NCBI RefSeq assembly: GCF_013179735.1
Contig: NZ_JABMEG010000001.1
Location: 620,001 to 684,000 of the forward strand
Origin: Permianibacter fluminis
GTDB taxonomy: Bacteria > Pseudomonadota > Gammaproteobacteria > Enterobacterales > Permianibacteraceae
Length of the DNA: 64,000 nucleotides
Direction of reading: 5' to 3'
Under the pieces are notes generated by a model. It did no database searches and was not told where the DNA came from. It saw only the letters and a program-made list of their open reading frames with translations. Of the stretch, positions 35,005 to 43,418 are shown piece by piece. Position 1 is the first letter of the stretch. Every line of letters starts with the position of its first letter. Both the position numbers and the translations under genes were made by a program.

Positions 35005-35436
35005 TTAGCGTGAGCGCACCTGAAACTCGCCACTGGCGCGCGCAACCACCGAGCCCTGCACATCTTTCAATTCGCCTTGCAGCAGGAATTTGGCTTTGCC
35101 GTTGGCCGTGGCGGACTGCTGCAGCTCACCGAGCTCAGTCTCACTGAGCTGATATACCAAGCTCAGATCGCTAGTGGCCGGTTTCAGAAATTCCAGTTTC
35201 AGATCTTTCAAGGTCGGGTAAAACCGCTGCATGTCGAAGCTGACCAGCGCCAGTACGCCGCCAGTGATGTCGGCAAGGGTGAATTGCGCGCCGGCATACA
35301 TGCTGCCCATATGGTTTTCATTGCCAGCCAGCGGGATCAGACAATGGGCATAACCCGGTTTGCAGTCGAGCACTTTCAAGCCGGCACGGCGAACGAAGGC
35401 AATCGATTGTTCGGCGATGTGTTGAACGCTGGTCAT
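35005..35436 (-). CDS. hotdog-fold putative thioesterase (DUF4442/YiiD C-terminal type)
   Basis: A 143-residue hotdog-fold protein. The characteristic central helix and loop read IPLAGNENHMGSMYAGAQFTLADITGGVLAL at residues 38-67, in which HMGSMYAGA resembles the PaaI/YiiD-type acyl-CoA binding edge. Family members hydrolyse acyl-CoA thioesters or bind fatty acyl chains. CGGAG lies 7 bases before the ATG at 35436; the frame can be extended upstream to 35676 but that sequence is the antisense of the next gene's end. A DedA gene lies 110 bp upstream on the same strand. Substrate unknown. Confidence 0.85.
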   Translation of the reverse strand: MTSVQHIAEQSIAFVRRAGLKVLDCKPGYAHCLIPLAGNENHMGSMYAGAQFTLADITGGVLALVSFDMQRFYPTLKDLKLEFLKPATSDLSLVYQLSETELGELQQSATANGKAKFLLQGELKDVQGSVVARASGEFQVRSR

Positions 35437-35545
35437 GTCTACTCCGCTTTTCTTGCGAGGTGCTGTCTGTCTTTCATGCGGCTTGGTATTTTTGTTTCGT
35501 GAGTTTCCGGCAGATTCATTCTGCGCATTCGCTGTGCGGACGTCT

Positions 35546-36181
35546 TCAGCGCCTGCGCCAGACTTTCCACACGCTGACGACAACCAAGCTGCCGACACCG
35601 AGCACAATGCCCGCCAGCACCATTGTCGCCATGTGCTGGCGGACCAAGGGCACATTGCCAAGATAGTAGCCAGCAACCGGCAGGGAAATGGTCCACACCG
35701 CAGCGCCGGCCGTGACCGAGATCAGGTATTTGCGGAAGGTCATCTGCGCGACACCGGCAGCAAACGGTGCAAAGGTGCGGATTACCGCAATGAATGGTGT
35801 CAGCAGAAAGGTGTAAGCGCCTCTGCTCTCATAGAACGCGTGGGCACGACGAAGCGCATCTTGATTCAGCCAGCGGTAATGCTGGTGATAGGCGCGATCA
35901 CCAAGCGCATAGCCGGCACCATAACTCAGCACGCTACCCAGCACTGTCGCCAGCAGCAACAACGGCACGACCAGCGCCAGCTGCAGGCTGCCGGCCGCGC
36001 ACAGCGCACCGACGATAAACAGCATTGGATTGCCCGGCAGGAAAAACAGCGGCAGGACACCGATTTCCAGCACGACCACCGTGAACAGCACGAGATAGAT
36101 GCTGTTGCCATAGGCGCTCAAAGCGGGGCCTATGGCTTGGTCAAAATGGAAGATCAGCTCTATCAGGGAGAAGTCATGCAT
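35546..36181 (-). CDS. DedA-family membrane protein
   Basis: A 211-residue inner-membrane protein of the DedA/VTT superfamily, thought to be lipid scramblases or flippases; members of this group support undecaprenyl-phosphate or phosphatidylethanolamine recycling. Signature stretches are the re-entrant segment FFLPGNPMLFIVGALCAAG at about 48-66 and FLLTPFIAVIRTFAPFAAGVAQM, which carries the conserved Arg and Pro. The ATG at 36181 gives MHDFSLIEL; an upstream in-frame ATG at 36196 is also possible. The functional lipid is not evident. Confidence 0.9.
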   Translation of the reverse strand: MHDFSLIELIFHFDQAIGPALSAYGNSIYLVLFTVVVLEIGVLPLFFLPGNPMLFIVGALCAAGSLQLALVVPLLLLATVLGSVLSYGAGYALGDRAYHQHYRWLNQDALRRAHAFYESRGAYTFLLTPFIAVIRTFAPFAAGVAQMTFRKYLISVTAGAAVWTISLPVAGYYLGNVPLVRQHMATMVLAGIVLGVGSLVVVSVWKVWRRR

Positions 36182-36406
36182 TCGTAGAGTCCGCATTCCG
36201 TTTTACGGCGGTGGCGTTGCGCCATGTAGCTGAGCTGGTCATGGGCAAGGCCTTGCCAGCATATGCCATTGCCCAGGTTTGTTGGCTTCTTGTTGGAAAA
36301 TTCATCGATTGCCGCTAATGAAAACGCGCCTCTAGAATGACGCCTTGTGCTTTTCACTTGGTCTTGAATATAGTCCCGGCTCCTCGCCCGAAGAGATGCC
36401 CGCTCG

Positions 36407-37240
36407 ATGAAGCCTTTACGATTGCCAGTTCAACTATTGGCGCTACTCTTGCTCAGCGTTGCCGGTGCAGGTTCGGCGGCTGACAAGCCGCAGCCTATCG
36501 CATTGGGCCAGTCTTACACGGTTCAATCAAAGTTACTCGGTCAGAATCGCCCACTTAATGTGTACCTGCCACCGGGCTATGACGACAGTAAGGCGACGTA
36601 TCCGGTGCTGTATCTGCTCGATGGCGGCGTTGATGAGGACTTTATTCATATTGCCGGTATCGCCTCACTGGCGGCAGATTGGCGCAACATTCGCGAGTTC
36701 ATTGTCATCGGCGTCGCGTCACTGGATCGCTACCATGAGCTGGATCATCCAAGCGCTGTGCCGGCAGAGCAACAGCGTTGGCCGACGGCGGGCGGCTCGG
36801 CGCAGTTTCGCGAATTTCTGGCCAAAGAACTGATTCCTTACGTGCAGCAACATTTTCGGGTCAGTGACGAGTCGGTACTGATGGGTGAATCTGCGGCCGG
36901 TCTGTTTGTCACCGAAACGTTTTTGCGCCAGCCAGCGTTGTTCAACGGTTACATCGCGATCAGTCCGTCGCTGTGGTGGGACGGGCAATCACTCGCGAAG
37001 GCCGCACCCGGTTTGCTGGCGACTGCCAATCTACACAACAAGCGGCTTTATCTGGCACTCGGTGACGAAGGCGGCGAAATGGAAGATGGCGTCAACAAAC
37101 TGGTTGCTGCGGTGAAGGCCGCAGCGCCGGCGGACTTCCACTGGTCTTACACGCCGATGCCGCAGGAAAGTCACAGCACGATTTATCACCCGGCCGCGCT
37201 GGCAGCGCTTCGGCAGTTTTTTGTCTACCCACCGCGCTGA
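36407..37240 (+). CDS. secreted alpha/beta-hydrolase esterase
   Basis: A 277-residue exported esterase of the Esterase/Fes-like family. Signal peptide at residues 1-24 (LLALLLLSVAGAGSAA). The nucleophile elbow is GESAAG with Ser162. The oxyanion region YPVLYLLDGGVDEDF precedes it, and the catalytic His is likely the HS of QESHSTIYH near residue 257. Such proteins act on siderophore esters, feruloyl or other acyl esters. GGSAQFREFLAKELIPYVQQHF is the usual helix before the elbow. Next to another secreted hydrolase 167 bp downstream. Substrate unresolved. Confidence 0.88.
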   Translation: MKPLRLPVQLLALLLLSVAGAGSAADKPQPIALGQSYTVQSKLLGQNRPLNVYLPPGYDDSKATYPVLYLLDGGVDEDFIHIAGIASLAADWRNIREFIVIGVASLDRYHELDHPSAVPAEQQRWPTAGGSAQFREFLAKELIPYVQQHFRVSDESVLMGESAAGLFVTETFLRQPALFNGYIAISPSLWWDGQSLAKAAPGLLATANLHNKRLYLALGDEGGEMEDGVNKLVAAVKAAAPADFHWSYTPMPQESHSTIYHPAALAALRQFFVYPPR

Positions 37241-37407
37241 GCTCCGCCGTTTTTATTCCGATCACTCGCCAGACAGTCGTCAATTGCCGGCATTGCCGCT
37301 TACAATGCCGGCATCGCGCCGGACGGTCTGGCATTGATTGGTGTGTTGCTTGGTAGCGCAGCCCTTGTCGACCGGTCCTGAACAGCAGAATCGTTTGTGA
37401 TGAATCC

Positions 37408-38769
37408 ATGTTGAGATTTTTTTTCAGCGCCATGCTGCTGACGTTGACCGCGTCGGCATTCGGGCAGGAGTTGCCCACGCAACAGCCGGTGGGCGCGGAA
37501 CCGCTCGCTGAAGCGCCGATGATTGCGCCGCTTGTCGAGCAGCCGCTCACAGAACAGTCGCTCATGGAACTGCCATCTGCTCGGCAGCCGTTTGTGCTGC
37601 CGCCGGTCGCCCCGTCGGCTTTTTCGCCATCATCTCTTGGGCAGGCTCCACTGGCGCAGACTTCACTGACACAAACGGTCTTGGCGCCGTTGCCCTTTGA
37701 AGCATTTGATCATGCGTTTCGTCAGCAGCTCGATGCCGCGGCGATTCCGGGTGGTGCCTACGCCATCGTTCGCGATGGCAAGATCATTCAGGCAGCAGGC
37801 CACGGCACCCGCACGCTGGGTTACAACGAGCCGATCAGCCCGACCACCGTGTTTCGACTGGCATCGGTGTCAAAGACGTTTGCCGCAGAATTGACGGCGC
37901 TGCTGGTGCGGGAAGGCAAGCTGAAATGGGACGACCCGGTCAACCGCTTCGTGCCAGATTTTCAGTTCAAGACGCCGCGCTATTCGCAGGCATTGCAGGT
38001 GCAGCATCTGCTTGGCCAAAGCACCGGTTTGATTGCCAATGCCTTTGACAACCTGCTCAATGCCAATCAGCCGCTGAATAGAATTCTGCCGCGTTTTCGC
38101 GAGCTCGACCCGATTTGCCAACCCGGCCAGTGTTACAGCTACCAGAACATCATGTTCGGTTTGATTGCACCGGTGGTCGAGCAGGCCGCGCATGCTTCTT
38201 ACAGCAACTTGATCCAGCAACGGCTGTTTCAACCGCTGCAAATGCAGCAGGCGTCGGTCGGCATGCAGGCATTTTTGCGGGCCAACAACCGCGCGTTGCC
38301 ACATATCAAACGGCGCGGCAACTGGGTCGCCACCGAAGTGCAACCCGGTTACTACGAAGTGCTTCCAGCCGCCGGCATCAACGCCAGCGTGACCGATCTC
38401 GGCAAGTGGTTGATCGCCCAGATGGGCAACAATCCCGAGGTGGTGCCGACTCAGGTGATTGATCAACTGACCGAAAAGCGTGTGCGCACCCTGCGCGACA
38501 TGCGCCGGAAAAAATGGCGTGAGCTGATCACCGACGCCCATTACGGACTCGGCTGGCGCATCTATCAGCTGGAGAAAAAAGAAGAGTTGTTCATGCACAG
38601 CGGCTGGGTCGAGGGCTATGTCACCGAGATCGCCTACTCCAAAGTCCGGCGCACCGGCCTCGTGGTACTGCTCAATGCCGAAAGCGCCGTCATCAACGAC
38701 ATCACGACCGGATTCTGGGCGGCGCTGCTGAACGAACCGCCGGCAATGCGTACGGTGGTCTCTGAGTAA
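37408..38769 (+). CDS. secreted serine hydrolase, class C beta-lactamase fold
   Basis: A 453-residue protein with signal peptide and a beta-lactamase/penicillin-binding domain. Catalytic motifs are all present: SVSK (Ser153, Lys156), YQN (Tyr245, Asn247) and HSG (His397-Gly399) in place of KTG, as in the EstB/AmpC-like carboxylesterase and D-aminopeptidase branch. Between residues 20 and 90 there is a low-complexity segment of Gln, Pro, Leu and Thr with repeating LTEQ/LAQT units, probably a flexible linker. No ampR is near and the fold alone does not imply drug resistance. Peptidoglycan or ester hydrolysis is the likely role. Confidence 0.88.
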   Translation: MLRFFFSAMLLTLTASAFGQELPTQQPVGAEPLAEAPMIAPLVEQPLTEQSLMELPSARQPFVLPPVAPSAFSPSSLGQAPLAQTSLTQTVLAPLPFEAFDHAFRQQLDAAAIPGGAYAIVRDGKIIQAAGHGTRTLGYNEPISPTTVFRLASVSKTFAAELTALLVREGKLKWDDPVNRFVPDFQFKTPRYSQALQVQHLLGQSTGLIANAFDNLLNANQPLNRILPRFRELDPICQPGQCYSYQNIMFGLIAPVVEQAAHASYSNLIQQRLFQPLQMQQASVGMQAFLRANNRALPHIKRRGNWVATEVQPGYYEVLPAAGINASVTDLGKWLIAQMGNNPEVVPTQVIDQLTEKRVRTLRDMRRKKWRELITDAHYGLGWRIYQLEKKEELFMHSGWVEGYVTEIAYSKVRRTGLVVLLNAESAVINDITTGFWAALLNEPPAMRTVVSE

Positions 38770-39180
38770 GTTCGTGCCCAGCTGTGTATAGATACGTCGA
38801 CCTGATGGCTTGATTGCAACGTGGTCGCGTTCAGATGCCGGTTCCTTGCGCTGGCGCGGCCAATCAAAGTGGCTCCAGTGCCGGCGCCGGGAAATTCGCT
38901 GGTATTTGGCGGCGGCGGTGCCCGTTCTTTGCTAGTGGCTCCATCGCACGCTGACTCCTTTTATCCCCGCCGAAATCCGATCTGCGCCCCGCCCTTTCCG
39001 GATGTTGGCGCGGCGCCCGGCCGCAACCGCTTGTTACAGGCGCAGCCATTCCCGCCGTGATCGATTACACACCTGATCGCCATGCTCCCGCCGGCAGATT
39101 GTTCTGCAACGATTGAGCCGCCAGCGCGTTACCGAGTGGTGGCTTTGATTGCCCGATCAGTAACGCGTTGGGAGTAGAGA
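38770..39180. other. 411-bp intergenic region before mipA-like gene
   Basis: I see no credible gene. A 79-codon open frame at 38821-39060 is Pro/Arg/Gly-rich and has no ribosome site. An imperfect inverted repeat CGCGTTAC/GTAACGCG lies at about 39125-39168, just before the next gene, and could be an operator. Confidence 0.5.
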
Positions 39181-39927
39181 GTGCGTGTCGTATCAATGTC
39201 ATTGCTGGGCGTGTTCGCCTGTGCCGGGGTAGCGAATGCGGGTGAGGCCACCGTTGGCCTCGGTGCCGCGATCAGCGAATCGGAGTATTACCAGCAACCC
39301 GAGCAACTCAATGGTTTCCCATTGGTGGTTTATCACGGCGATCGTTTTTTCTTTGAAGGTACCAGCTTTGGTTATCAGCTGACGCAGTCAGAACAGCTCA
39401 CGGTGTCATTGGCCGGCGATCTGGATTTTCGTCAGTACGATCCGGAGGAAGCGCGGCGGGCCGATTTGGCCGCACTGGATGAACGCAAAGCCGGCGTGCT
39501 GGCTGGCGTCCGCCTGGAGTATCGAATCGGTGCTGCCGATACCGTGACGGCAGGTCTGCTCGGCGAGCTCACCAATCGCCATCATGGCCGGGTGGCCGAG
39601 CTCGGCTGGAAACACATGTTCGATTTCGGATTCGAGAATAGTCAGGTATTCAGTCAGATCGGTCTGCGAATGGTCGATGCCGATTACAACGATTACTACT
39701 TTGGCGTCAGTGCCGCCGAATCCACGCGATCTGGTCTCGCCGCTTACACGCCGGGGGCTGGCAATGATCTGTCCGTGGGTGGTGGCGTGATGCACAATTT
39801 CGCCAACGACTGGCAGGCCATGCTGATGCTGTATGTCCGTCGCTATGATCAGCAGGTGAGCGACAGTCCGATGGTGGAGAACGCCAGTATTACCGGCGGC
39901 TTTGTCGGCATCGGCTACCGTTTTTGA
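39181..39927 (+). CDS. MipA/OmpV-family outer-membrane protein
   Basis: A 248-residue predicted outer-membrane beta-barrel. GTG start at 39181 with GGGAG 6 bases ahead, then a signal peptide ending in ANAGE. The barrel pattern of alternating residues runs to the terminal Phe (GFVGIGYRF), as required for BAM insertion. VGLGAAISESEYYQQ, FPLVVYHGDRFFFEGTSFGY and LGWKHMF are typical MipA/OmpV segments. MipA of E. coli scaffolds peptidoglycan enzymes, OmpV relatives are osmoregulated, and this gene's role is open. No linked two-component system. Confidence 0.85.
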   Translation: MRVVSMSLLGVFACAGVANAGEATVGLGAAISESEYYQQPEQLNGFPLVVYHGDRFFFEGTSFGYQLTQSEQLTVSLAGDLDFRQYDPEEARRADLAALDERKAGVLAGVRLEYRIGAADTVTAGLLGELTNRHHGRVAELGWKHMFDFGFENSQVFSQIGLRMVDADYNDYYFGVSAAESTRSGLAAYTPGAGNDLSVGGGVMHNFANDWQAMLMLYVRRYDQQVSDSPMVENASITGGFVGIGYRF

Positions 39928-39974
39928 GTCATAGCGGACACGGCCACAGTGTGTCCTTACGTTCGTTCATGTCA

Positions 39975-40017
39975 GCGTGCTCAGGCTGTCGGTAGAAACC
40001 GCTCGGCCTGAGCACGC
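39975..40017. terminator. long inverted repeat after the mipA-like gene
   Basis: Twelve-base arms GCGTGCTCAGGC/GCCTGAGCACGC with a 19-base loop, then TTT. Likely transcription terminator for the barrel gene, 48 bases after its stop. Confidence 0.6.
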
Positions 40018-40055
40018 TTTCACGCTAGCATGACCACTCCCACTGCGGCCCGGTC

Positions 40056-40961
40056 GTGCTCGTGAAAGTCGAACTGCAATCCCGCAATGTCGAAGCTTTT
40101 TTGCTGGCGGCGAAAACCCTGCATTTCGGCAAGGCTGCCGAGTTGCTGTGCATTACACCGTCGGCCTTTTCCCAGCGCATTACCTCGCTGGAGAGCCAAC
40201 TCCAAAGCCGGTTGTTTCACCGTCAGGCCAACACCATTACGCTGACCGAAGTCGGTGATCGCTTGTTGCGCTACTGCGAGGCGGTCGCGGGGCTGGAAGA
40301 AGAACTGCTGCGCGATATCGGTGGCAACAAAAGCCTGGGCGGCACCGTCAATATCGCCGGCTTCTCGTCGGCGTCGCGTTCGGTGCTGATGCCCGCACTG
40401 CAAGCGCTGCAGCTGGCGCATCCGGAATTGACGGTGCATTTCCGGGTGGCTCATATGTATGAGCTACGGGAAATCCTGTTGCGCGGTCAGGTCGATTTTA
40501 TCGTCTCGCAGGATGAGATCGAACGCGCTGGTTTTCAGAGCCTGTTGGTGGGTCACGAACACAATGTGCTGGTGGAACGCGCCGATGGTCAGGGCCAAAG
40601 CGAGGTCTATCTCGATCACAATCAGTCGGACGATTTCACCGAACGCTTTTTGCACCGCCACGATGGCGGCAGCGACAAACTGATACGGCGCCGTTTCTGC
40701 GACGATATTTACGGCATTCTCGACGCCGCCCGGCTGGGTTTTGGTCGTGGCGTGGTGCCGGTGCATTTGCTCAGCCCGGACATGGGACTGCGTTTGGTGC
40801 CCGGTTACGAACGCGCCTGGGCAACACCCGTGCTGCTGCAGTTTCCACACCGGGACTACTATCCGGCACCGCTGCGTGCGGTCCGCGATGCCCTGATCAA
40901 CCATTGCCGCGACGCCCTTGCGGTGAACCGCTGTCAGCTGCGCTATACGGTGTTTGAATAG
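40056..40961 (+). CDS. LysR-family regulator, ArgP-like
   Basis: A 301-residue LysR regulator. The HTH contains FLLAAKTLHFGKAAELLCITPSAFSQRITSLESQL; the LCITPSAFSQRI wording is close to ArgP (IciA), which controls lysine and arginine export and synthesis genes. The effector domain includes SASRSVLMPALQAL. The start is GTG 40056 or 40062; no ATG is available in the right place. Nothing nearby is an obvious target: the mipA-like gene lies upstream and the BTRD1 hydrolase downstream. LysR membership is firm, ArgP-like function is a guess. Confidence 0.87.
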   Translation: MLVKVELQSRNVEAFLLAAKTLHFGKAAELLCITPSAFSQRITSLESQLQSRLFHRQANTITLTEVGDRLLRYCEAVAGLEEELLRDIGGNKSLGGTVNIAGFSSASRSVLMPALQALQLAHPELTVHFRVAHMYELREILLRGQVDFIVSQDEIERAGFQSLLVGHEHNVLVERADGQGQSEVYLDHNQSDDFTERFLHRHDGGSDKLIRRRFCDDIYGILDAARLGFGRGVVPVHLLSPDMGLRLVPGYERAWATPVLLQFPHRDYYPAPLRAVRDALINHCRDALAVNRCQLRYTVFE

Positions 40962-41246
40962 CGACCGCTCTGGTTCGCGGGTGACCACAACCGCGCCAGG
41001 TTGCTGGGGCGTTGGTGATTGGTTGCTGCTGATCGGTGCCCAAGCAGCTTTGCTGCGTAAAGACGCTTCATGAGCCCCGCTGGCACAGCGCTCTGGCCGC
41101 GCTTCAGTTTTTCTTAACGCCTCTTCAACTCTTCGAACTGTCCAGTCTTGGCGACGTTCCGTAGCCTGTCATGGTCCGCCATGACGGTGGCCATGGTATC
41201 CGCTGGGCGCTGCGCCCGGCGCCAGTTTGCAAGACAGGAGATCAGC

Positions 41247-43295
41247 ATGTTCAAGGACGAACGCCCACGGCAACGTGTCGTGGCGAGTGCCCCGGTGTTG
41301 CCGGAAATTGGCACACTGCAACCGATTCGCCGTTTCGCCATGGCAGCGCTGCTGTTCGGCAGTGCCGGCGCTGCGCAGGCCGCTCTGGTGGAAGATGAGG
41401 TCGGCCAGAGCTGGGTTTTCAAACGCGATCTGACCAGCGCGCAATTCGCGACCGCCTTTGCCGATTACAGCGACAAGGGCTATCTGATGACCGATATCGA
41501 CGCCTACCCGAGCGGCTCAAGCACCCGTTATTCCATGCTCTGGCGAAAGAACACCGATCATCGTGGCTGGGCCGAGAAACGTGATTTGAGCAGCGCCGAT
41601 TTTGCCACGGCCTGGAATACCTACGTCGGTCAGGGCATGCGCCTGGTCGATGTCGAAGCGTATCCGCTCAACGGTCAAATCCGCTGGGCCGGCATTTGGG
41701 TGCAAAACAAGGAAAACCTCAACTGGTCATCTCATCGCGGCTTGACCAGCGCCGATTTCAGCACGCTGTTCCAGAGCAAGAGCAACGCCGGCTGGCGCAT
41801 CGTTGATATCGATATCTACAACACCAGCAACGGCCTGCGTTACAACAGCATCTGGCAGGCCAATCCTGAGCAAACACCGTGGGCCGAGCGCCGCGACATG
41901 AGCCGCGAGCAATATGACGCCGAGCTGGCAGCGCGCAGTGCCGCCGGGTTTCAGTTGGTCGATTTTGAATCCTATTCGTCACCGTCGGGCCAGTCGTATG
42001 CTGGCATCTGGGAAAAGGGCAGCGGCCACGCCGCGCAGGTGCGTACCGACCGGACGGCACAGGAATTCTCCAATCTGTGGTACCAGTATCTGGACGAAGG
42101 CTATCGGCTGGTCGATTTCGAGCGCTACGAAACACCGGACGGAACGCGCTACGGCGGTATCTGGCGCGAGAATGACGAGCGCTTTCGCTATAGCAAGAAA
42201 GCGAACCTGGACAGCGCCATCACCAGTTACCGCAACCTGAATAATTTGCCCGGCATTTCGGTGGTGGTGATTCAGAATGGCAAGACCTTGTATCGGCGTG
42301 GCTTCGGTTTTGCCGATGTCGCCGGCAACAAAACCGCAAATGCCAGCACCGTCTATGCGGCAGCGTCGATTTCCAAGATCTACGGTGGCGTGCTGGCCGC
42401 CAAGCTGGAACAAGATCAGGAATTGCACGATGGCACCGCGCTGTCGAGCTCGCTGGATCTGGACAACTTGAGCTCCAGCTATTTGCCGGGCCTGCCTTCC
42501 CAACACAAGCACCGCGTGCGTGAGTTGCTGTCACACTTAAGCTGCGTACCGCATTACAACACCAACCCCGGCATTGCCGACCAGACCAGCCATTACAGTT
42601 CGGCAACTGCCGCGCTGCAAAGCATCAAGAACAGCGCCAACATTGTTGGCTGCACGCCTAACACCAGCTGGAACTACTCGACTCATGCGTTTACCTATGT
42701 CGGCGCGGTGCTCGAACAGGTGTCCGGCCGCGGCATCAACCAATTGCTGGAAGACGAGTTGTTCACACCGTATGGACTCAGCAGCACCCGCGTGATGTAT
42801 GAAAGCGCGGCGTTGCCCAGCAACAGTCTGCGTGCGGTGCCGTATACGGTTCGCGATCCGATCGGCACAGCCGGGCAAGTTGGCTTTGATCCACCCAATG
42901 CAGTCAACAATCCCAATGTCGCCAGCAGTTATACCGACAGCAGCTGGAAAGTGCTCGGTGGCGGTCTGGAAACCAATACGCTGGATTTGGCAAGCTTCGG
43001 CTGGAAGGTGTTGCATGGCGATATCGTCAGCGCTGATACCCGCGACAATCGGCTCTGGACCCGGGTCAATCCGAGCTTCAGTCACGGTTTGGCCTGGGCG
43101 GTCGGCACCACTGGCAGCGGTCAACGGGTCGCCGACTGGAATGGCAGCTGGACCGGCTCCCGCACTTGGCTGCGCGCCTATCGCGATGACGGGACGGTGA
43201 TCGCAATCATGTCCAATCGAACCAATCACACGCTGCAGGACATTGGCAATCTGTCCAACAGCATCGCGGCCATCGTCATCCCGGCGTCGCCGTAA
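41247..43295 (+). CDS. secreted serine hydrolase with five BTRD1 tandem repeats
   Basis: A 682-residue secreted protein. The signal region includes RFAMAALLFGSAGAAQA at about 32-48. Residues 54-315 hold five tandem repeats of about 52 residues of the bacterial tandem repeat domain 1 type, each with a W...RDLTSADF start and a YRLVDxExY...RYxGIW end. The catalytic domain is beta-lactamase-like with SISK (Ser374, Lys377). The same architecture, BTRD1 repeats ahead of a serine hydrolase, is known from fungal polyglycine hydrolases that cut host chitinase linkers. AGGAG lies 7 bases before the ATG at 41247. It should be exported and act on an extracellular polymer or peptide; a perfect terminator follows. 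Confidence 0.88.
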   Translation: MFKDERPRQRVVASAPVLPEIGTLQPIRRFAMAALLFGSAGAAQAALVEDEVGQSWVFKRDLTSAQFATAFADYSDKGYLMTDIDAYPSGSSTRYSMLWRKNTDHRGWAEKRDLSSADFATAWNTYVGQGMRLVDVEAYPLNGQIRWAGIWVQNKENLNWSSHRGLTSADFSTLFQSKSNAGWRIVDIDIYNTSNGLRYNSIWQANPEQTPWAERRDMSREQYDAELAARSAAGFQLVDFESYSSPSGQSYAGIWEKGSGHAAQVRTDRTAQEFSNLWYQYLDEGYRLVDFERYETPDGTRYGGIWRENDERFRYSKKANLDSAITSYRNLNNLPGISVVVIQNGKTLYRRGFGFADVAGNKTANASTVYAAASISKIYGGVLAAKLEQDQELHDGTALSSSLDLDNLSSSYLPGLPSQHKHRVRELLSHLSCVPHYNTNPGIADQTSHYSSATAALQSIKNSANIVGCTPNTSWNYSTHAFTYVGAVLEQVSGRGINQLLEDELFTPYGLSSTRVMYESAALPSNSLRAVPYTVRDPIGTAGQVGFDPPNAVNNPNVASSYTDSSWKVLGGGLETNTLDLASFGWKVLHGDIVSADTRDNRLWTRVNPSFSHGLAWAVGTTGSGQRVADWNGSWTGSRTWLRAYRDDGTVIAIMSNRTNHTLQDIGNLSNSIAAIVIPASP

Positions 43296-43328
43296 TCACA
43301 AATGCGGTTTGGCGTTCACTGGCACAAA

Positions 43329-43358
43329 ACAAAAGCCCCTCGATCGAGGGGCTTTTGT
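43329..43358. terminator. bidirectional terminator, perfect 30-bp palindrome
   Basis: ACAAAAGCCCCTCGA followed by its exact complement. A and T runs on either side let it terminate both convergent genes (43295 and 43419). Confidence 0.93.
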
Positions 43359-43418
43359 CGTGGCCGGCCAAAAATATTAATGACCGGAACGTTTCTGGTT
43401 GTACTGATCCAGTAGAAC

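Noticed and set aside
37408-38769. Antibiotic-resistance beta-lactamase
   Set aside because: SxxK and YxN are present, but HSG replaces KTG and there is no ampR; sequence fits the esterase/peptidase side of the fold, so a resistance claim is not supported.
38821-39060. 79-codon frame before the mipA-like gene
   Set aside because: GTG start without ribosome site, Pro/Arg/Gly-rich product, no homology that I recognise.
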